Assembly (NCBI GenBank): GCA_029945375.1 | Contig: CM057068.1 | Location: 1,102,233 to 1,166,232, forward strand | DNA length: 64,000 nucleotides | Source: Agaricus subrufescens | Lineage: Eukaryota; Basidiomycota; Agaricomycetes; Agaricales; Agaricaceae | Reading direction: 5' to 3' | Shown: in pieces, positions 34,527 to 46,870 of the stretch | Layout of the letters: the number at the start of each line of letters is the position of its first letter | Position numbering within the stretch: position 1 is the first letter of the stretch | The notes under the pieces: generated by a model | What the model saw: the letters and a program-made list of their open reading frames with translations, nothing else | What the model was told of the DNA's origin: nothing | Database searches by the model: none | Program-made: the position numbers and the translations under genes

Positions 34527-36287
34527 ATGGAAACAACAAACATGAGTGTTGGGTTAATGTGAGTGACCATGCTCTCTTTTGCCCTCCCATCGTAGTACTC
34601 TAGAACCAGTACTTCATCAAGTGTACACCTTGCTGGGCCCTTCACATGTCCATTGTTCCTTGACCTTTTAACCACCTGTCAGCTGATGATACAATGCAAT
34701 CAGGCCAGTGGAACTGCTAATGGCTTCTGCATCTTTAGGTGCTTATTTCTGATCTATTGTTGACCACTCTCACAACTTAGTCTAAAATATTCTGGGAACT
34801 ATTTTATCAGCACTCCTTGGATACAACTATTTCCTAATGCTTGGTCCTGAGATTGAGAGGTTTTGGAAAGGCAGATTTCATCATTGACCAAGTTGTTCCT
34901 CACTTCTTTTTTTTGCAAATCATTACTTGGCGTTTTTAGGGTTTATTCCGATAGCTGTGGGACTTTTCAGCAAAGGAAATATTGATGCAATGGTCAGTCT
35001 AGTCATTCAAATGTTATTTCGCACTGAATACCCATTTATATGAGTTGATTTGCTCCAGAGGTAGGTTGTATTTCATTCTTTTTCTCAAGGTGACTTGAAA
35101 TCTATGTGTAGTTGCAAATATTTACATCTCTATAATGTTTCTTGGACAATTGTACTGCAGTTTATCATCAGTTGTACACTCATCCTTATTAGCTTTCAAT
35201 GAGATGTGTGTAACCCAGGGGATGTAGGTATGATGTTGATGCAAATATGTGCTCTGTATGAGCACCAGGCTAGCATCTTTGTTTCACTGTGGTTGTCATC
35301 ATGTGCCATTGCCTTCTTTGCTGTAGGTCTCATTCTTTTTAGCATGTCAAGTATTAATATATCTTCAGAAGGCTTTGGTGACTGAACATCCCAGATACAG
35401 TTTTCCTGAGACAATGATTACCTGTCATTTGGGAATGAGTGCTGTCCAGTATGTCAGGATCTGAAACTGTCTTGGCTTTCATCCTTATTGATGGTGACTT
35501 ACTTGCAGGGCCTATTGTATGTTGAAGCTCTTTATCATGAATGAGAGATGGAATTGATCCATCTGATAGACATGGCAGGTGCATGGGCTGGAGAAATTGT
35601 GTTCAATGCTGCCATTTTTGCCCTGACACTTTACAAGGTGTTAATGCTACCAAGGGGGAATAGCATGGGGTTGTTGAAGATAATAGTGTGAGATGGTATG
35701 TAAGGCTAATTGGTGTGATTTGACATACTCTAAAGTGTTTATCCTTACAGGTACTGTGTATTTTGGGTAAACCTGCAATCCTAGAAGATGTCACTACTCT
35801 TCACTAATCTTTGGCACACCTTTAATCTAGTGTAGTGGCTACTCTCAACCTTGCAAATATTCTCATTCTGATCATATGTGATTTTCATCTCGTTCTTGGC
35901 TCTACTGAGCCTGGAATATTGCAGCTTGTACAAGTATGTTATTCAACAACTCAAACAGATGCACTTTCTCTTTATTCTAATATAACAACGTCAGCCATCA
36001 AACTGTGGATCTATGACTAGCCCAATGAGCATGTACATTGAGACAAAGCCTTGTCTGACAATGCACTTACAATTGACTGACATATTGTTGCTAATAATAT
36101 GGGTAACAGTATGTCATCCATTATGATGACTCATTTAATGTTGAATCTCTGCAATCCTCAGTTGAGCAGGGGAGCACAAAAATTTAAAATGACCACAGTT
36201 AATATATGTGAATTCAACAGACAAATGAGACCTGGGACAACTAGTGAATACTCAAGGAATTTGCAGAGGGATGAGAGCAGTGTTTGA
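34527..36287 (+). pseudogene. DUF6533-type membrane protein, copy 2 (CpG-decayed)
   Basis: The same exon series as copy 1 can be followed: first exon METTNMSVG from 34527, the YNYFLMLGPEIERFW exon near 34820, MMLMQICALYEHQ near 35231, and the last exon SIMMTHLMLNLCNPQL to the TGA at 36285-36287. In the DUF6533 exon the paralogue's CAT CGA CCA is CAT TGA CCA here, creating a stop at 34885-34887. Many other CG dinucleotides of copy 1 are TG or CA here. The hAT element inserted about 360 bp upstream of the start has also separated it from its promoter. Confidence 0.85.
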
Positions 36288-36600
36288 TTGATATGCAGCA
36301 GACTAGTGCCAGTGAAGGCTCTAATGCTTAAGCTGTAATCATGTAATTGGAAAGCTTGATTTGTCTTTGGTGTCAGTAGAAATTTGTGCATGGTGAATGA
36401 GACAGTAGACTCACAAGGTGTTGATTGAATGAGGTATGTCATCTTGGATGCTAACAGAAACCATTGGTGGGGCAAATCACTTCCAGATAACACCAAGTCA
36501 TGTGATCTAAGAGAGCTCTGAGTCATACTGTCACAGTAACTGTTTTACTTAAAGCTTTTTTTTTACATAAGCCAATGAGAAAAAATCACGTCACACTATG
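36288..36600. other. 3' flank of copy 2, no gene seen
   Basis: About 310 bp between the end of DUF6533 copy 2 and the second DIRS element. It is CpG-poor with a T-run near 36557 and shows nothing recognisable. Confidence 0.45.
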
Positions 36601-36729
36601 GGTTAGTAGGCAGTTCATTATGGGGCAAGCTAACGCTCTCCCCCACACTAGCTGAGCCAATATATTTGGGATTTAATACAAGTGAATAAAGGCTATTACC
36701 ACCTATTACAAAGATTTTGATGGAAGAAG

Positions 36730-37709
36730 TTGACAGAGCTTGGAAGTAAATTATTTGTTTATGGAGTTTTGTAGCAGTGCAGGGTGCAAATGGATGTAGG
36801 AGTGGAAAGTATTGGAGGACCACCTCCTGATGGCCTGAATGATGTGTAAAGGTGTTCCTTGTTTTGCCAGCTTGGTTGCACCCCCTGCTTGGAGAGAGTG
36901 TCCCACAATGTTTTTGAACTTGTTTAGGCAAGTGAGGAACCAACAACAGGTGGGTTTCTCTCCTTTCTCTGTAATCCAAAGCTCTTTTTCATTGGGGAAA
37001 TGCTGGTCTCAGAAATGGAGGTAACATGCAACAGCACAAATAGGATTGCAGGGGAAGCACTTGGGCAGGATTAAAACCTGGTTTCCTTCATAGAAGTGGT
37101 CTGCTTTATGGAAAGGTAGTTCAAATTGAAGGTCAGAGGTGGAAAGCTTGACTGAATTGCGATGAATCATTTTTCTTGGCTCTCTTAAATCTACATTGTC
37201 TGGGTAGACCAACTCTCCTAATCTCAACAACCCAAAGAACCCAACCAGTATCATGGCAAAGAAAAGGATGTTGTCAAAGTTTGTTGAGAGGTAATAGGTG
37301 AACATGATTGAGTCAAGTTGACTCTGTGAGAGGGCATCTTCTCACTGAATTGGTATATCCTTTGATTTCTTGCAACCATGCAAGGCTTGTCAAATGATCA
37401 TCGAATTTCTGTGTTCCCCAGTTCCTGGATAGAAAGGCTCCAGATAATGTACAATACCCATAAGGTAGGTTTGATGGAAGAAGGTTTAATGAATTGATTC
37501 ATGTATATGATGTACAGCACAAGTGTGGTTTCATTGGGTTCAATTTCAAATTTATGTTTGCAGACAAAGGACAGATAAGAACATAAATGAGATTTATATA
37601 CTTTTTTGGTCAAAGGGTCCCAGGCATTTTTGAGGGCTTCAACAAGTAACTTTGTAAGATGAGAAGGAGAAGCCGCTGGTTTAAGAGAGTTGATTGGTCC
37701 ACACAGCAT
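36730..37709 (-). pseudogene. DIRS element 2, tyrosine recombinase
   Basis: Three frame segments on the minus strand. The core-binding part is AWDPLTKKVYKSHLCSYLSF (37.6 kb). The first catalytic Arg is in GFFGLLRLGELVYPD (37.24 kb). The C-terminal part (36.9-36.75 kb) reads GHSLQAGGATKLAKQG, RRWSSNTFHSYIHLHPAL. The family consensus there is HSLRAGGAT, so the HxxR arginine is replaced by Gln (codon CAA at 36889-36891, minus strand), again consistent with a change at a CpG. Stops and shifts elsewhere confirm it is a pseudogene. Confidence 0.8.
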
Positions 37710-38001
37710 AAGGAGGTGAAAAGTAAGAGATTGAGATGTTTGGCACTAATGAAACTGCTTTGTCACAGTTGTGATGTGACAACGCATCAGCTACTCCATT
37801 TTTCTCCCTGGATGTCCACATGACACAAAGTTGTAGTTTGAATTCAAGGATCAACTCAGCTGCCAGCAAGAGGATTGGGTTGTACTCCAGCACAGTGTGA
37901 AACAAAGAGAAGACCCTGAAAGAGGACTCATTATCAGTATAGATGGCAACCTTTGATTTTAATCCTCTTTTTGCAATGTGTTCTTGTGTGCTGACAATCA
38001 C
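37681..38001 (-). pseudogene. DIRS element 2, RNase H fragment
   Basis: The segment KSKVAIYTDNESSFRVFSLF (catalytic Asp and Glu region) through MWTSREKNGVADALSHH (final Asp box) matches the last two thirds of an RNase H domain, lying between RT and recombinase as in other DIRS elements. Confidence 0.78.
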
Positions 38002-38499
38002 AAGCCCCTTGCTGAAGAAGATATTTGAAGGGATATTGGGAGGTAAGTCAGCTTCAAATCCTTCATTTAACTCTGGATACCAAAACCTGAGTCCAACCCC
38101 AGATGTGTCAGAGAAGATGTTGAAATTGGCTTTCTTGAGAGTCCATTCATATTCTCAGAGGAAGGGAATTGCAGGGGAGGTTTGAATATAATGTTCAGCC
38201 CATTCCAGCTCTCTGGAAATGACCCTGTTCATACAGACAAGCACTTCTTTCCGTTTGAGTGGCCCTACTTTGTGATAGAAATGGCATACAGAAGGTCAAA
38301 GATAGGGATAAACATTGAAGGCCCAGGCCATCCATCCTGCAAGACATAGGAACTCTTTGAGGTTAAAACCTTTTCTGCTGAGCCCCCTTGTTTTTTTGGA
38401 TTATGAACCAATCAAGCTCATCTAAGAGCTGCTTTCTTTTTCCTTCTCCAAGTGAAATCAACAACTTTGCAACATCAAGTTTGAAACCAATGATAGTCA

Positions 38500-39135
38500 A
38501 GCAACTTCCCCACAGCTGTTTTTCCTCTTTGTGTGGATCCTTGTGATGCTGAAGATGTCATCTACATATCCACAGAGATTGGGGATCTTCCACTGGGTCT
38601 CAGCTACCCATAGAATTAGTGACATGAACACAATAAACATATCTCCCAATCATCTACCCCCAAAAATATTGTTTCAATTGACATATCTCTCCCCATCCAC
38701 CATGTTAATCTGTTTTGTCTGCCAGATGGGGTGCATTGGCAACAAGCAGTAAGCTTCTGCCACATCACTTTTAAAGAGAATGAGTATTTCCCCTTCTTTT
38801 AAGGAACACTGTAGCCACAAAATTCTCTCCCCCAGCTGGACCATGTTATCCATTGGGAACACTGCACCATGATTTGACTGCATACTATTGACAGAGAACT
38901 TTCCTGCACTTTGGTCTGTGACAAGACAAAACTTGGAGGATCCTTCCTTAGGCACCACAAATGTTGGTACACCATACATCCCTTCTAACAGTTCCTTCCC
39001 AAATGAACTTGAAAACCTTCCCTTTTCAACCTCTAGATCTTGCTGACAATGGATGAACTTCAACTTCTCCTCCTCTCTTATACATTCTCTCCTCTCATTG
39101 TGTGTTACTGGATAACCTTCCTTGTTAACCTCCAC
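38500..39135 (-). pseudogene. DIRS element 2, reverse transcriptase
   Basis: RT motifs occur in order on the minus strand: YGVPTFVVPKEGSSKFCLVT (motifs 1-2), ILFKSDVAEAYCLLPMHP (motif A with catalytic Asp), then, after stops, GYVDDIFSI at about 38572-38546 (catalytic YVDD). Surrounding sequence is heavily degraded. Confidence 0.8.
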
Positions 39136-39399
39136 CCAAGGCCAAAACCCCTCTTCTAAACCTCAACAAACAGATTCACAGAAAACTTGGTTTAGGTGCT
39201 GACCCAGATATGAGCACAATGCAGCGACACAACCTGGGGTTATGATTTTGACAAGATCAGGACAATTAGACATTAACTGGATAACCAGATCGTTTTTTGG
39301 TAGGCTGGGAGGTTCAGGGAGAGGATCAGCCTTTATAGACCAGTCCACTACCCTAGGGAGTGGTTTCCCTTCCATGTCCCAACAATTGAAATGCAGATA

Positions 39400-40695
39400 T
39401 CTAGGCTTGACTGCTGTTGCCCAACTTTCTCTTAGAACACTCTACTTGTCTGTGTTTGGAATTGCCGCAAATTTCACAGATGTGACAATATTGGCACTTG
39501 TTGGTGGTACACCCCTGCCCATTGAAGCCTTGACAAGTCTTCTCATACTTGGGTTTCTTTCAAGATTGGGACAAGATTTCTGAGCTGATAGGGGAGATGT
39601 AAGCAGTGTAAAGACGTTGGAATTTGATGTCATTGCACAAGGAAAGTGTTTCTCCTCCTCAGACACTTCCCCAAACTGCTTTGTCATAGAGCAAGACTTG
39701 CCTGTGATACAGGGTAGCAATGGAGGTGAAGTGATCCCAAATTTGTCACCCATATCCTTGGAGCTCTGGTCCCTGATGCAGGAAAGCAACCTTGGTTGCT
39801 TTGGCAGTTCTCTCCCAGGCAGATATCCAGTTGACTGACATTTCAATATGTTTTGTGGTCTCACTGATCTCACCTGTAATTTTGAATGGTCCCACCTGTC
39901 CAATGCTCCCCGGCAAAGGTCTAAAAGCATGATAATTTGCGTGGACAACATTGAGATTGACAGGTCGTCTGCAGACAATGTTCTTCCATTCAGATAATGG
40001 GAAGTTGACAGGGCTATTTGGGGCCAACTGGATAGATTGGATGACCATCTCAACATCATCTCTATATCTCTACAAGGGCCTTTGACTTTCTCACATCTCA
40101 TTGGTGATTTGGACTTTAGATTGTTCCACACTATGGAACCATGGTAAGTCTTCCTCTCTAAGTCATTTCTTCCCTCCATCCTCATTTTCTCTAGGTTCTT
40201 CGGCCTTCCTTCCAATACTCCCTCCTTCTCCTCCATTTCCCTCAATACTTACTTCAATGCTTCTTTCCCTTCTCTCCAATTCAGCAAATCTCTCCAACAA
40301 ATTTCTTCTTCCTCCTTCCCCATCTCTCTGACTTGCTTCATTGGTTCCCCTTCCTTTATCAGTAGTTTTGAGGAGAAATTGTTGGAATCCTTGTTTGACT
40401 TCAGCAGACAAATTGGTTCCAGAGATTTTGATGGATCCCTCAAGAATAGCATCTCCTCTCCCAATCTCTTCTCCAAGGTACCCATGATAGATGACTTTGA
40501 GGGTGTGTCACAACTCATCTTGTTCTGATTGTTGGGACAATCCAATAGACATTGTATCAATGGTAGATGTTCCTGAAGGCTCAAGTGTTCCAACAGGGTT
40601 TTTTTCTCTCCACTCTCTTCTGGCAGCTTCTCCTGGGACATTTTGTTTGAATGAGGATGAATTGGGGCCATGTTGAGACATCTAGATAGCTTCAA
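39400..40695 (-). pseudogene. DIRS element 2, Gag-like protein
   Basis: Two frames, 40695-40249 (Glu/Lys-rich and Leu-rich, likely coiled coil) and 40245-39442. The C-terminal end, read in the neighbouring frame near 39520-39430, gives a zinc-knuckle-like CQYCHICEICGNSKHRQVEC. That Cys/His string is a common feature of fungal DIRS Gag proteins. It is frameshifted and CpG-poor, hence dead. Confidence 0.65.
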
Positions 40696-40860
40696 AGATA
40701 ATTATTTGATGGAATGAAATTCTTTTTTCATGAAGAAATGGTCAAGTAGATGAGAGCAAAAAGGAGTAGAGTGTAAGACAAAATGTCTCAGCAACATAAT
40801 CTCAAACCTCCCCACTCCACAACTCTTATTTGTGTTGGCAAAGGCTGGTCCTTTTAATTT

Positions 40861-41012
40861 GAGGGTGTTTAACCAATGTAGCCTCAGGAGTTTAACCAAC
40901 TCCACTTTGAAGTTTGAGGGCATTTAACCAACATAGCCTTGGGGGTTTAATCAACTCCCCATTTGTTGTGAGGGCATTTAACCAATGACACCTTGGTTGT
41001 TTAGCCAACGAC
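40861..41012. repeat. Tandem repeat, about 54-55 bp, three units
   Basis: Units start at 40861, 40916 and 40970, each beginning gaggg(t/c)(g/a)tttaaccaa and containing a second ttta(a/g)ccaac-like half. The third unit is partial. It lies upstream of the DIRS element 2 Gag region and may be part of that element's terminal repeat or leader. Confidence 0.75.
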
Positions 41013-41617
41013 CTTGTATAATCCCATTTCTCCATTTTTGAAGACTTGACTACAGCCCATAGCAAGTCAAAATGAGCGGTGTGGAATCAAAGTTATGATT
41101 AGGCCAATTCACTGACAAGGTACATGTTTTCTTCTTCATTTATCATTGGTCCCCTGTAAAGTACCTTTAAATCTAATGTAAGTTTCATTGCCTCATCACT
41201 CAAGGTCATATCACATTTCAAGGCACTGCTCGCAGCTGCCTTTAGCAGACTGTGATTAACCATCAATATGGTGACAACTTTTTCTCGATTGCCATGAAAC
41301 GTATCAAGTCTGCCAAAAGTAGTGAGCAGTACATGATAAAAAGGGTTTGGCATATTGAAATTTGGTCTAGCTTTGTGGTCCCCATGTGCAAGACTCAGCT
41401 TTGTCAATCAGCCATTATGGCAATCAATCACTACCTTAATATCTTTGACCCAATATAGTACATGTCCCTCACCCTTCTGGTAATCATTCAATCCTCTCCT
41501 CCTCCTGGACAACTTACCTGTAAAATTCAACTTGAATGCACATTTCTTTTTCAAGTTCTCTCCAATTCATTCAACACTCTTAAACTACTTTTTCAATGCT
41601 TCATCAGCAAGGCAGCT
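41013..41617. other. 5' flank of DUF6533 copy 3, no gene seen
   Basis: About 600 bp, CpG-poor. An open frame on the minus strand (41407-41099) has no recognisable similarity and no support. Confidence 0.4.
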
Positions 41618-42067
41618 ATGGAATCTATGAGCATGGCTGCGGTATTCATGTGAGTGAGTGTGCTCCCTTCTACCCCTACTTTATTGCAATATGGAACTAG
41701 TGCTCAATTAGGTGCACAATTATATGCCATATTGTCTACTTTCTCATTACCACTTCATTCCTATCCCCCTTCCTTACATCAAACCCACCAACTAATCATG
41801 ATACAATTCAGACCTGTTGAACAGATACTGGTCCTAGCATTTCCTGGTACCTATTTTCAATCTACAGTCACTTACCCTCTTATCTAATTCCAAAACTTTC
41901 CTAGGCTTACCCTATTAGTTCTTCTAGGCTATGACTATTTCTTAACACTTGGCTGTGAAATTGAGAGGTTTTGAAAAAGTGGGTCATGTCATCTATTGAC
42001 TTGGGGCTCTTGGGGTTTATTCCAATCAGTGTGGAGCTTCTGAACCAAAGAGATATCAGTCCAACGG

Positions 42068-43443
42068 TGAAGAGACTAGATTGGTGTGAATGTGGAAAAT
42101 AGAATATAAAATATAAAATTGAATGCGAATGCAACCCTTTGAATTACACTGAGTCTCTAGTGCAGTTTGTGGGGAGAATAAATCAGAAATAAAGTGAAAG
42201 TAAGCATCTCAATTAAGTATTAAATGAAAATAGGGGTAGAATAGAAATGTGAAACAAGTCTCGACTGAATAGAGACCTCTTCCAGACCTATGCCGTTTCG
42301 ATTAGAACCTTTGCGACAAGTGGCTAAGCTTGCGAACGACTGTCCTCAATAGGATGGGTTAGACACCTATCTAGGAGGGGTAGCGAGTCCGCCCTAGTGA
42401 TGCCTCAACAAACTTGGAGAGCCTTGACCTGCCTTTGCACTTCGAGACAGACTGCAAGACAAGTCGAGCTAGCACCGAATGCTATTGCAATCCTATTAGA
42501 CCAGTGAAGATACTCTCTTGAGCAGAACACAAGACCTTCCGAGTCGAAAGAACTTAAGAAATGCTTAGAACACTGCAAAGTTTAACCAAACTTGATTTCA
42601 CTCACACAGCGCTTGGGCAAAGATTCAATCCTGAACCTCATCCTCGACTGGCGACTATATACAATACACAATAAAAAACTGAGACAAAATAAACAAATAT
42701 GAAACAGATAACCAAGTCTGTATCCAGTGCTGAATGGGTATAGTCTCCTCGACTCATCTTTCTCCACCAATCAACAGTCTCAACTATTCAGTCTCCTTGA
42801 CCGAACATCGCACTTGTCTAATCTCCTGCTCCTCATTGGCTAACGAGCTTCCAACCCTACACCCTAGTCTAGAAACTCTCGAGGCGCATCCCCCACTGAT
42901 TATCCTGTTGATAAGATGTCCTCAATTAGACTAAGCTTCTATCTCGCCTTTAGTTGCTTCAAGATTATCACTATTACTGCCTGATCCAGAGTCTCGACTG
43001 ACAATTCCAACAGTCTCACTTCAGGTTAATTCAGTCTCAACATGTGTGATTCACTTATTGCCTAGCCCTTCTCCATTAGGCAGGTAGTAGTTATTGATCC
43101 AGCCTAGCATAAGGTCTGCTAAAGGAACCACACTCCACTAAGTCCTCAAGCCATCCCATAACCAGTCTCGATGAGGTTTCCCAATACAGTTTCCCTAGAC
43201 TCAGTCTCGAGACTCTTGTTTTAAAGTCCTCAAACGCGATTATATTTCCCCTAACAGTACAGTTTTCCTGTTAGGAATCGTGGATGCAATCTCGACTGTT
43301 CCCTAGGTCAACCTCTCTTCACACATGTCCTTGACTGAGCTTATCTCTAACTGGATGACTGATTGTTCATTCTCAAACTTAATACGTACACCTAGCCGCA
43401 TTAAACGTATATTTTCATGCATAAAACAGCTGGGGCCATAACA
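42068..43443 (+). mobile_element. Solo LTR, 1.38 kb, inserted in DUF6533 copy 3
   Basis: Starts TGAAGAGACTAGATTGGTG and ends GGCCATAACA, with the same family and orientation as 20939-22315 and nearly the same length (1376 against 1377). The 4-bp flanks are acgg (42064-42067) and acag (43444-43447), again differing at one CpG. No internal region is present. Confidence 0.9.
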
Positions 43444-44450
43444 ACAGTAAGTTTAACTATCTTATTGTCAATTCCACATGTTGACAAAGCGAGCCGTTCT
43501 TGTGTAGTGCTCAGTTGTCAGTCCCTACAGGTTTATAACTTGTCATTGCTGATTGTACTATAAATTGTCATTGGATGCATGTCCATCCTGACTTTCAATG
43601 TAGTGCACATAGTGTAATGTGTGTAAGTATGATGCTGATGCCTGTATGCACCCTGTATGAGTGCCAAGCAGGTGCCTTGATCTTCACTGCAATTGTTGTC
43701 ACATCTTCCACTATCATAGTTGCTGTGAGTTTTTGGATATCCTCTTGAATTACCTGCAAAATCATTGACGACACTTTACAAGGTCCCAATGACGAGACAT
43801 TCAGGAAATGACACACCCAAACTCCCCCTTGGTTGTGGTTTCATATTGACTGCTAGCCAGTATGTCAAGATCTGAAACTGGTTGCAGATTTAGCTTTAAT
43901 CAACAGTGATTGATAGGGTACACTGTATGTTTAAACCATGTTCTATAGATACAAAGTTATATCAGTCCATATTCAATAAATCTAGCGGCTGCACACAGGG
44001 ATGGAATAAGCAGGGATAATCAGCAGTGACAAGTGTCACAAATCGTGATTGTGAGAAATAATCAACTAATTAATCATGATTACTATATGACACCCATATA
44101 ATCCTGCTTATATAACTAACATTAATGATTATATTGTGTGGTCCCAAATTGTGATTATATAAGCCTGATTATATTGTGTGCTTAAATGGCACTGCGGTAA
44201 ATTAGATAATAAACATGATTATATTTAATGCTTATTTGATTTTCAACTATGATTATGTACAGAGGTATTACTAAGATCACCTCAAGATAAAGATAATCAT
44301 GATTATGGGATCAACCAGTTCTGACTTCTGTATGGCAAAGGGACTCACCAAGTTGTGAAATGCCTAGTTGTCCCCCGACATGACAAGGCTCCTTTAGCTC
44401 CCTCATAAACTAACAGTGGAGGTCCACCAGAGTCATCCCCAATGTGCATC

Positions 44451-46362
44451 CCCCAAAACAGTCTGGAGATACCTAGGCATCTTCTTTGACCGGTCACTCA
44501 CCTTCAAGGATCACATCAAAAGATACACAATGAGATCCTACTCCGCTGCAAAATGCCTCAAAATCCTTGGCAACTCGGCCAGAGGATTACTCCCTCACCA
44601 TAAATGCCTCCTTTACATGTTGTGCATCATTCCGATTGCCATGTACGGACTCTGATGCTGGTATCAACCGGGTACTAGAGGATTCATCACCAATACCAAA
44701 ACCTTTAATGCCATGCATTGGTTGGCCTCCTTATGGATCACTGGCCCATTCAGGACCACCCCTATGGGTGGAGCTATGGCCATGGCAGGTCTCACACCCA
44801 TGCACATCATTCTCAAGAAACTCTACGACAAGTCCAAAACTTGCATTGTCATGCTACATTGGGGACACTCCATCCTTGCTCTTACACACTGACACTTAGC
44901 ACAGGGGACTAAACTGCATCCAGACAGTCTGGAGAGCATGTCCAAAACTAGAAGGAAAACTGCTAAGTCTCCACTCGATGTCAGCAACTTAAACCTCATC
45001 ACTGAAACCTTTCACCCTATGCACCCCAAAGCCACTCCGGGACAGAGATTTATGGACATCCATCATTCTAAACTCATGCTCATCCTACCCCTGTCGTTGC
45101 TTAAAGCCCCAAAAGAAGAGATCGATGCGCATCACAACCTCATATCCAAAATCATCTCCTCCCCCAAGTCACACTCCATATGTGCTGTCATGAGTGGTAA
45201 GAAACAGAAAGAGGAGTCAAGAGACTCTGACCTCCCCAAACACCATCATGCCGCCTACTCTGTCACACACAAAGGGTCGCTCATATACTCCAAAACCCTC
45301 CCAGCCAGCCGACACACATCCATTGCCAACGCCCACGCATGGTCAGCTATCATGGCCATCACCAAAATTACGGAGCATATCCGGACACACCCCCAAAATT
45401 CAATAAGACACATACAACTCCTATCCCCATGCGTCCTGGTCCTTCGAGGACACATCTTCAACAGTGCATCTCACAAAGGTCGCTCCATTAATATTGCTCT
45501 TACCAGGGCACTTAGCGACCTCATCGAGGCCACCCCACACCTTCACATCACCATCACAGGCTTCAGGGCAGCAAGTATGCCACAATGCAAACACAAAATG
45601 TTTGACCGCAAATGCGCTCCATGCATCGCAAAACACACTGCCACATCTGCCAGAAATGCTGTATATCATGACAAGACAGTCTTCCCCCCCTCCCAAACTC
45701 TCCAAAAGCGACATCTTGCCATCGAACGCAAAGCCTGCATTCAGTGGACCCAGGACTTCCATAACCCTAAATCCGGTTTCTATAAAGGCCGGAAATTCCT
45801 CCTGATGACGAACGGAGAGACGGAAGAACATCTCACCCCTGCTACCCACAGAAACAGCCCATGGATGGGCACTTACTACTTCACCACTGCCACCGAATCC
45901 ACCCAACTCTATGCAAGATTCTGCCATGCAGTCACCAACCACGCCCCCATCGGAAGCTATCGACAACACTTCTTCACCAATTCAGACCCTCCCCCTTCTG
46001 TCACATGCCTGGGACACATGCACATCCAGGAGTCCAGACGACATATCCTCAACGAGTGCTCCTGGTACGCCAGATGCATCGACCATGATTACACACACAT
46101 CGAGGATGTCATACTATTCCTCGTCAACAATCCCAAAGTGTTCTCCTTCCAGGGCCCCTCACGCCCTAGGAAAGAGGAAAGCGAGTGGAAAGCCCACGTG
46201 GAATACATGCATCGCCTCAAAGCATACTGCCGTAAACTCATCGGACTAGACCCTGAGCCCACTCAAACTCCCATCTTCATTCGCGAACATGTCTGCCCCA
46301 CATTCGGCCAACTCATCGTTCCAAAACTCATTATCTACTCTGATACTCTCATTGAAATCTGA
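44451..46362 (+). pseudogene. LINE reverse transcriptase C-terminus and downstream domain
   Basis: The first part reads WRYLGIFFDRSLTFKDHIKR and ALWITG-like ASLWITGPFRTTP, the post-catalytic thumb region of LINE RTs, with TGA stops near 44653 and 44890. From 44938 a 474-codon open frame covers a degraded RNase H-like region and a C-terminal Cys/His motif (CLGHMHIQESRRHILNECSW). It belongs to a different LINE lineage from the element at 14.8-25.7 kb. The long open downstream frame suggests a fairly recent insertion. Confidence 0.8.
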
Positions 46363-46870
46363 CCCGTTTCAATATACAAAATGGCAAACCCAATCTCTGA
46401 AGCTAGGGGCAGTAACCCCAAAGCTTAGGCTTTATTGGACTGCGAATAGGACAGTTGAGGAAGGTTCCTATTGATCCAACGGACTTTGGTCTGTGCCACC
46501 CTTATCCAGGTGCTGTAACAGTAAGCAGTCCCTGACCCCCCTAGATCCCCCTGAGCTTGCTCAGACAGTGTTTTGGTTTCAAAGTCTGTCTCGTTTTGAT
46601 TCTCCCTTTTCATTCTCTTGATAACATGCATCTCATGATACAGTCATGTAACAGTATATACTAAATCTCCAACTCTCTTCGCTCTAGCCTCTATATATCA
46701 CTTAGGGCAAATGTATGACTCGGTCTGTTGTTCTGGGATTTGTTTTTCATTTATTTTTCTTTCACATGGTGTCCGGGGTTTTGTTTTTACCATTTATATC
46801 CTGGCCTCCAGCCAGGAGTGCTACGCGATCAGGCAGCACTTAATAAAAGTTGATTTAAAAAAAAAAAAAA
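44451..46870 (+). mobile_element. 5'-truncated LINE with poly(A) tail
   Basis: A perfect 15-bp target duplication atccccaatgtgcat flanks it (44436-44450 and 46871-46885), and it ends in a run of 14 A (46857-46870). It starts abruptly within the RT coding region, the usual outcome of incomplete target-primed reverse transcription. It lies in the left arm of the fold-back element. Its 3' UTR (46363-46856) ends just after taataaaagttgattt. Confidence 0.92.

Larger units (their letters stand above)
36600..40900 (-). mobile_element. DIRS-type retrotransposon (element 2), decayed
   Basis: On the minus strand the order is Gag-like (40695-39442), RT (39135-38500), RNase H (38001-37681) and tyrosine recombinase (37709-36730), the same layout as element 1 but with quite different sequences, so a separate lineage. 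Frames break repeatedly. No target duplication is visible, as expected. A 54-55 bp tandem repeat lies just upstream of the Gag region (40861-41012). Outer ends are approximate. Confidence 0.78.

Noticed and set aside
41099..41407. 102-codon minus-strand frame upstream of DUF6533 copy 3.
   Set aside because: No recognisable domain; lies in CpG-decayed DNA where long frames arise by loss of stops on one strand.
45421..45969. 182-codon minus-strand frame (Gly/Val-rich).
   Set aside because: Lies opposite the open downstream region of the truncated LINE and has no motif; shadow frame.
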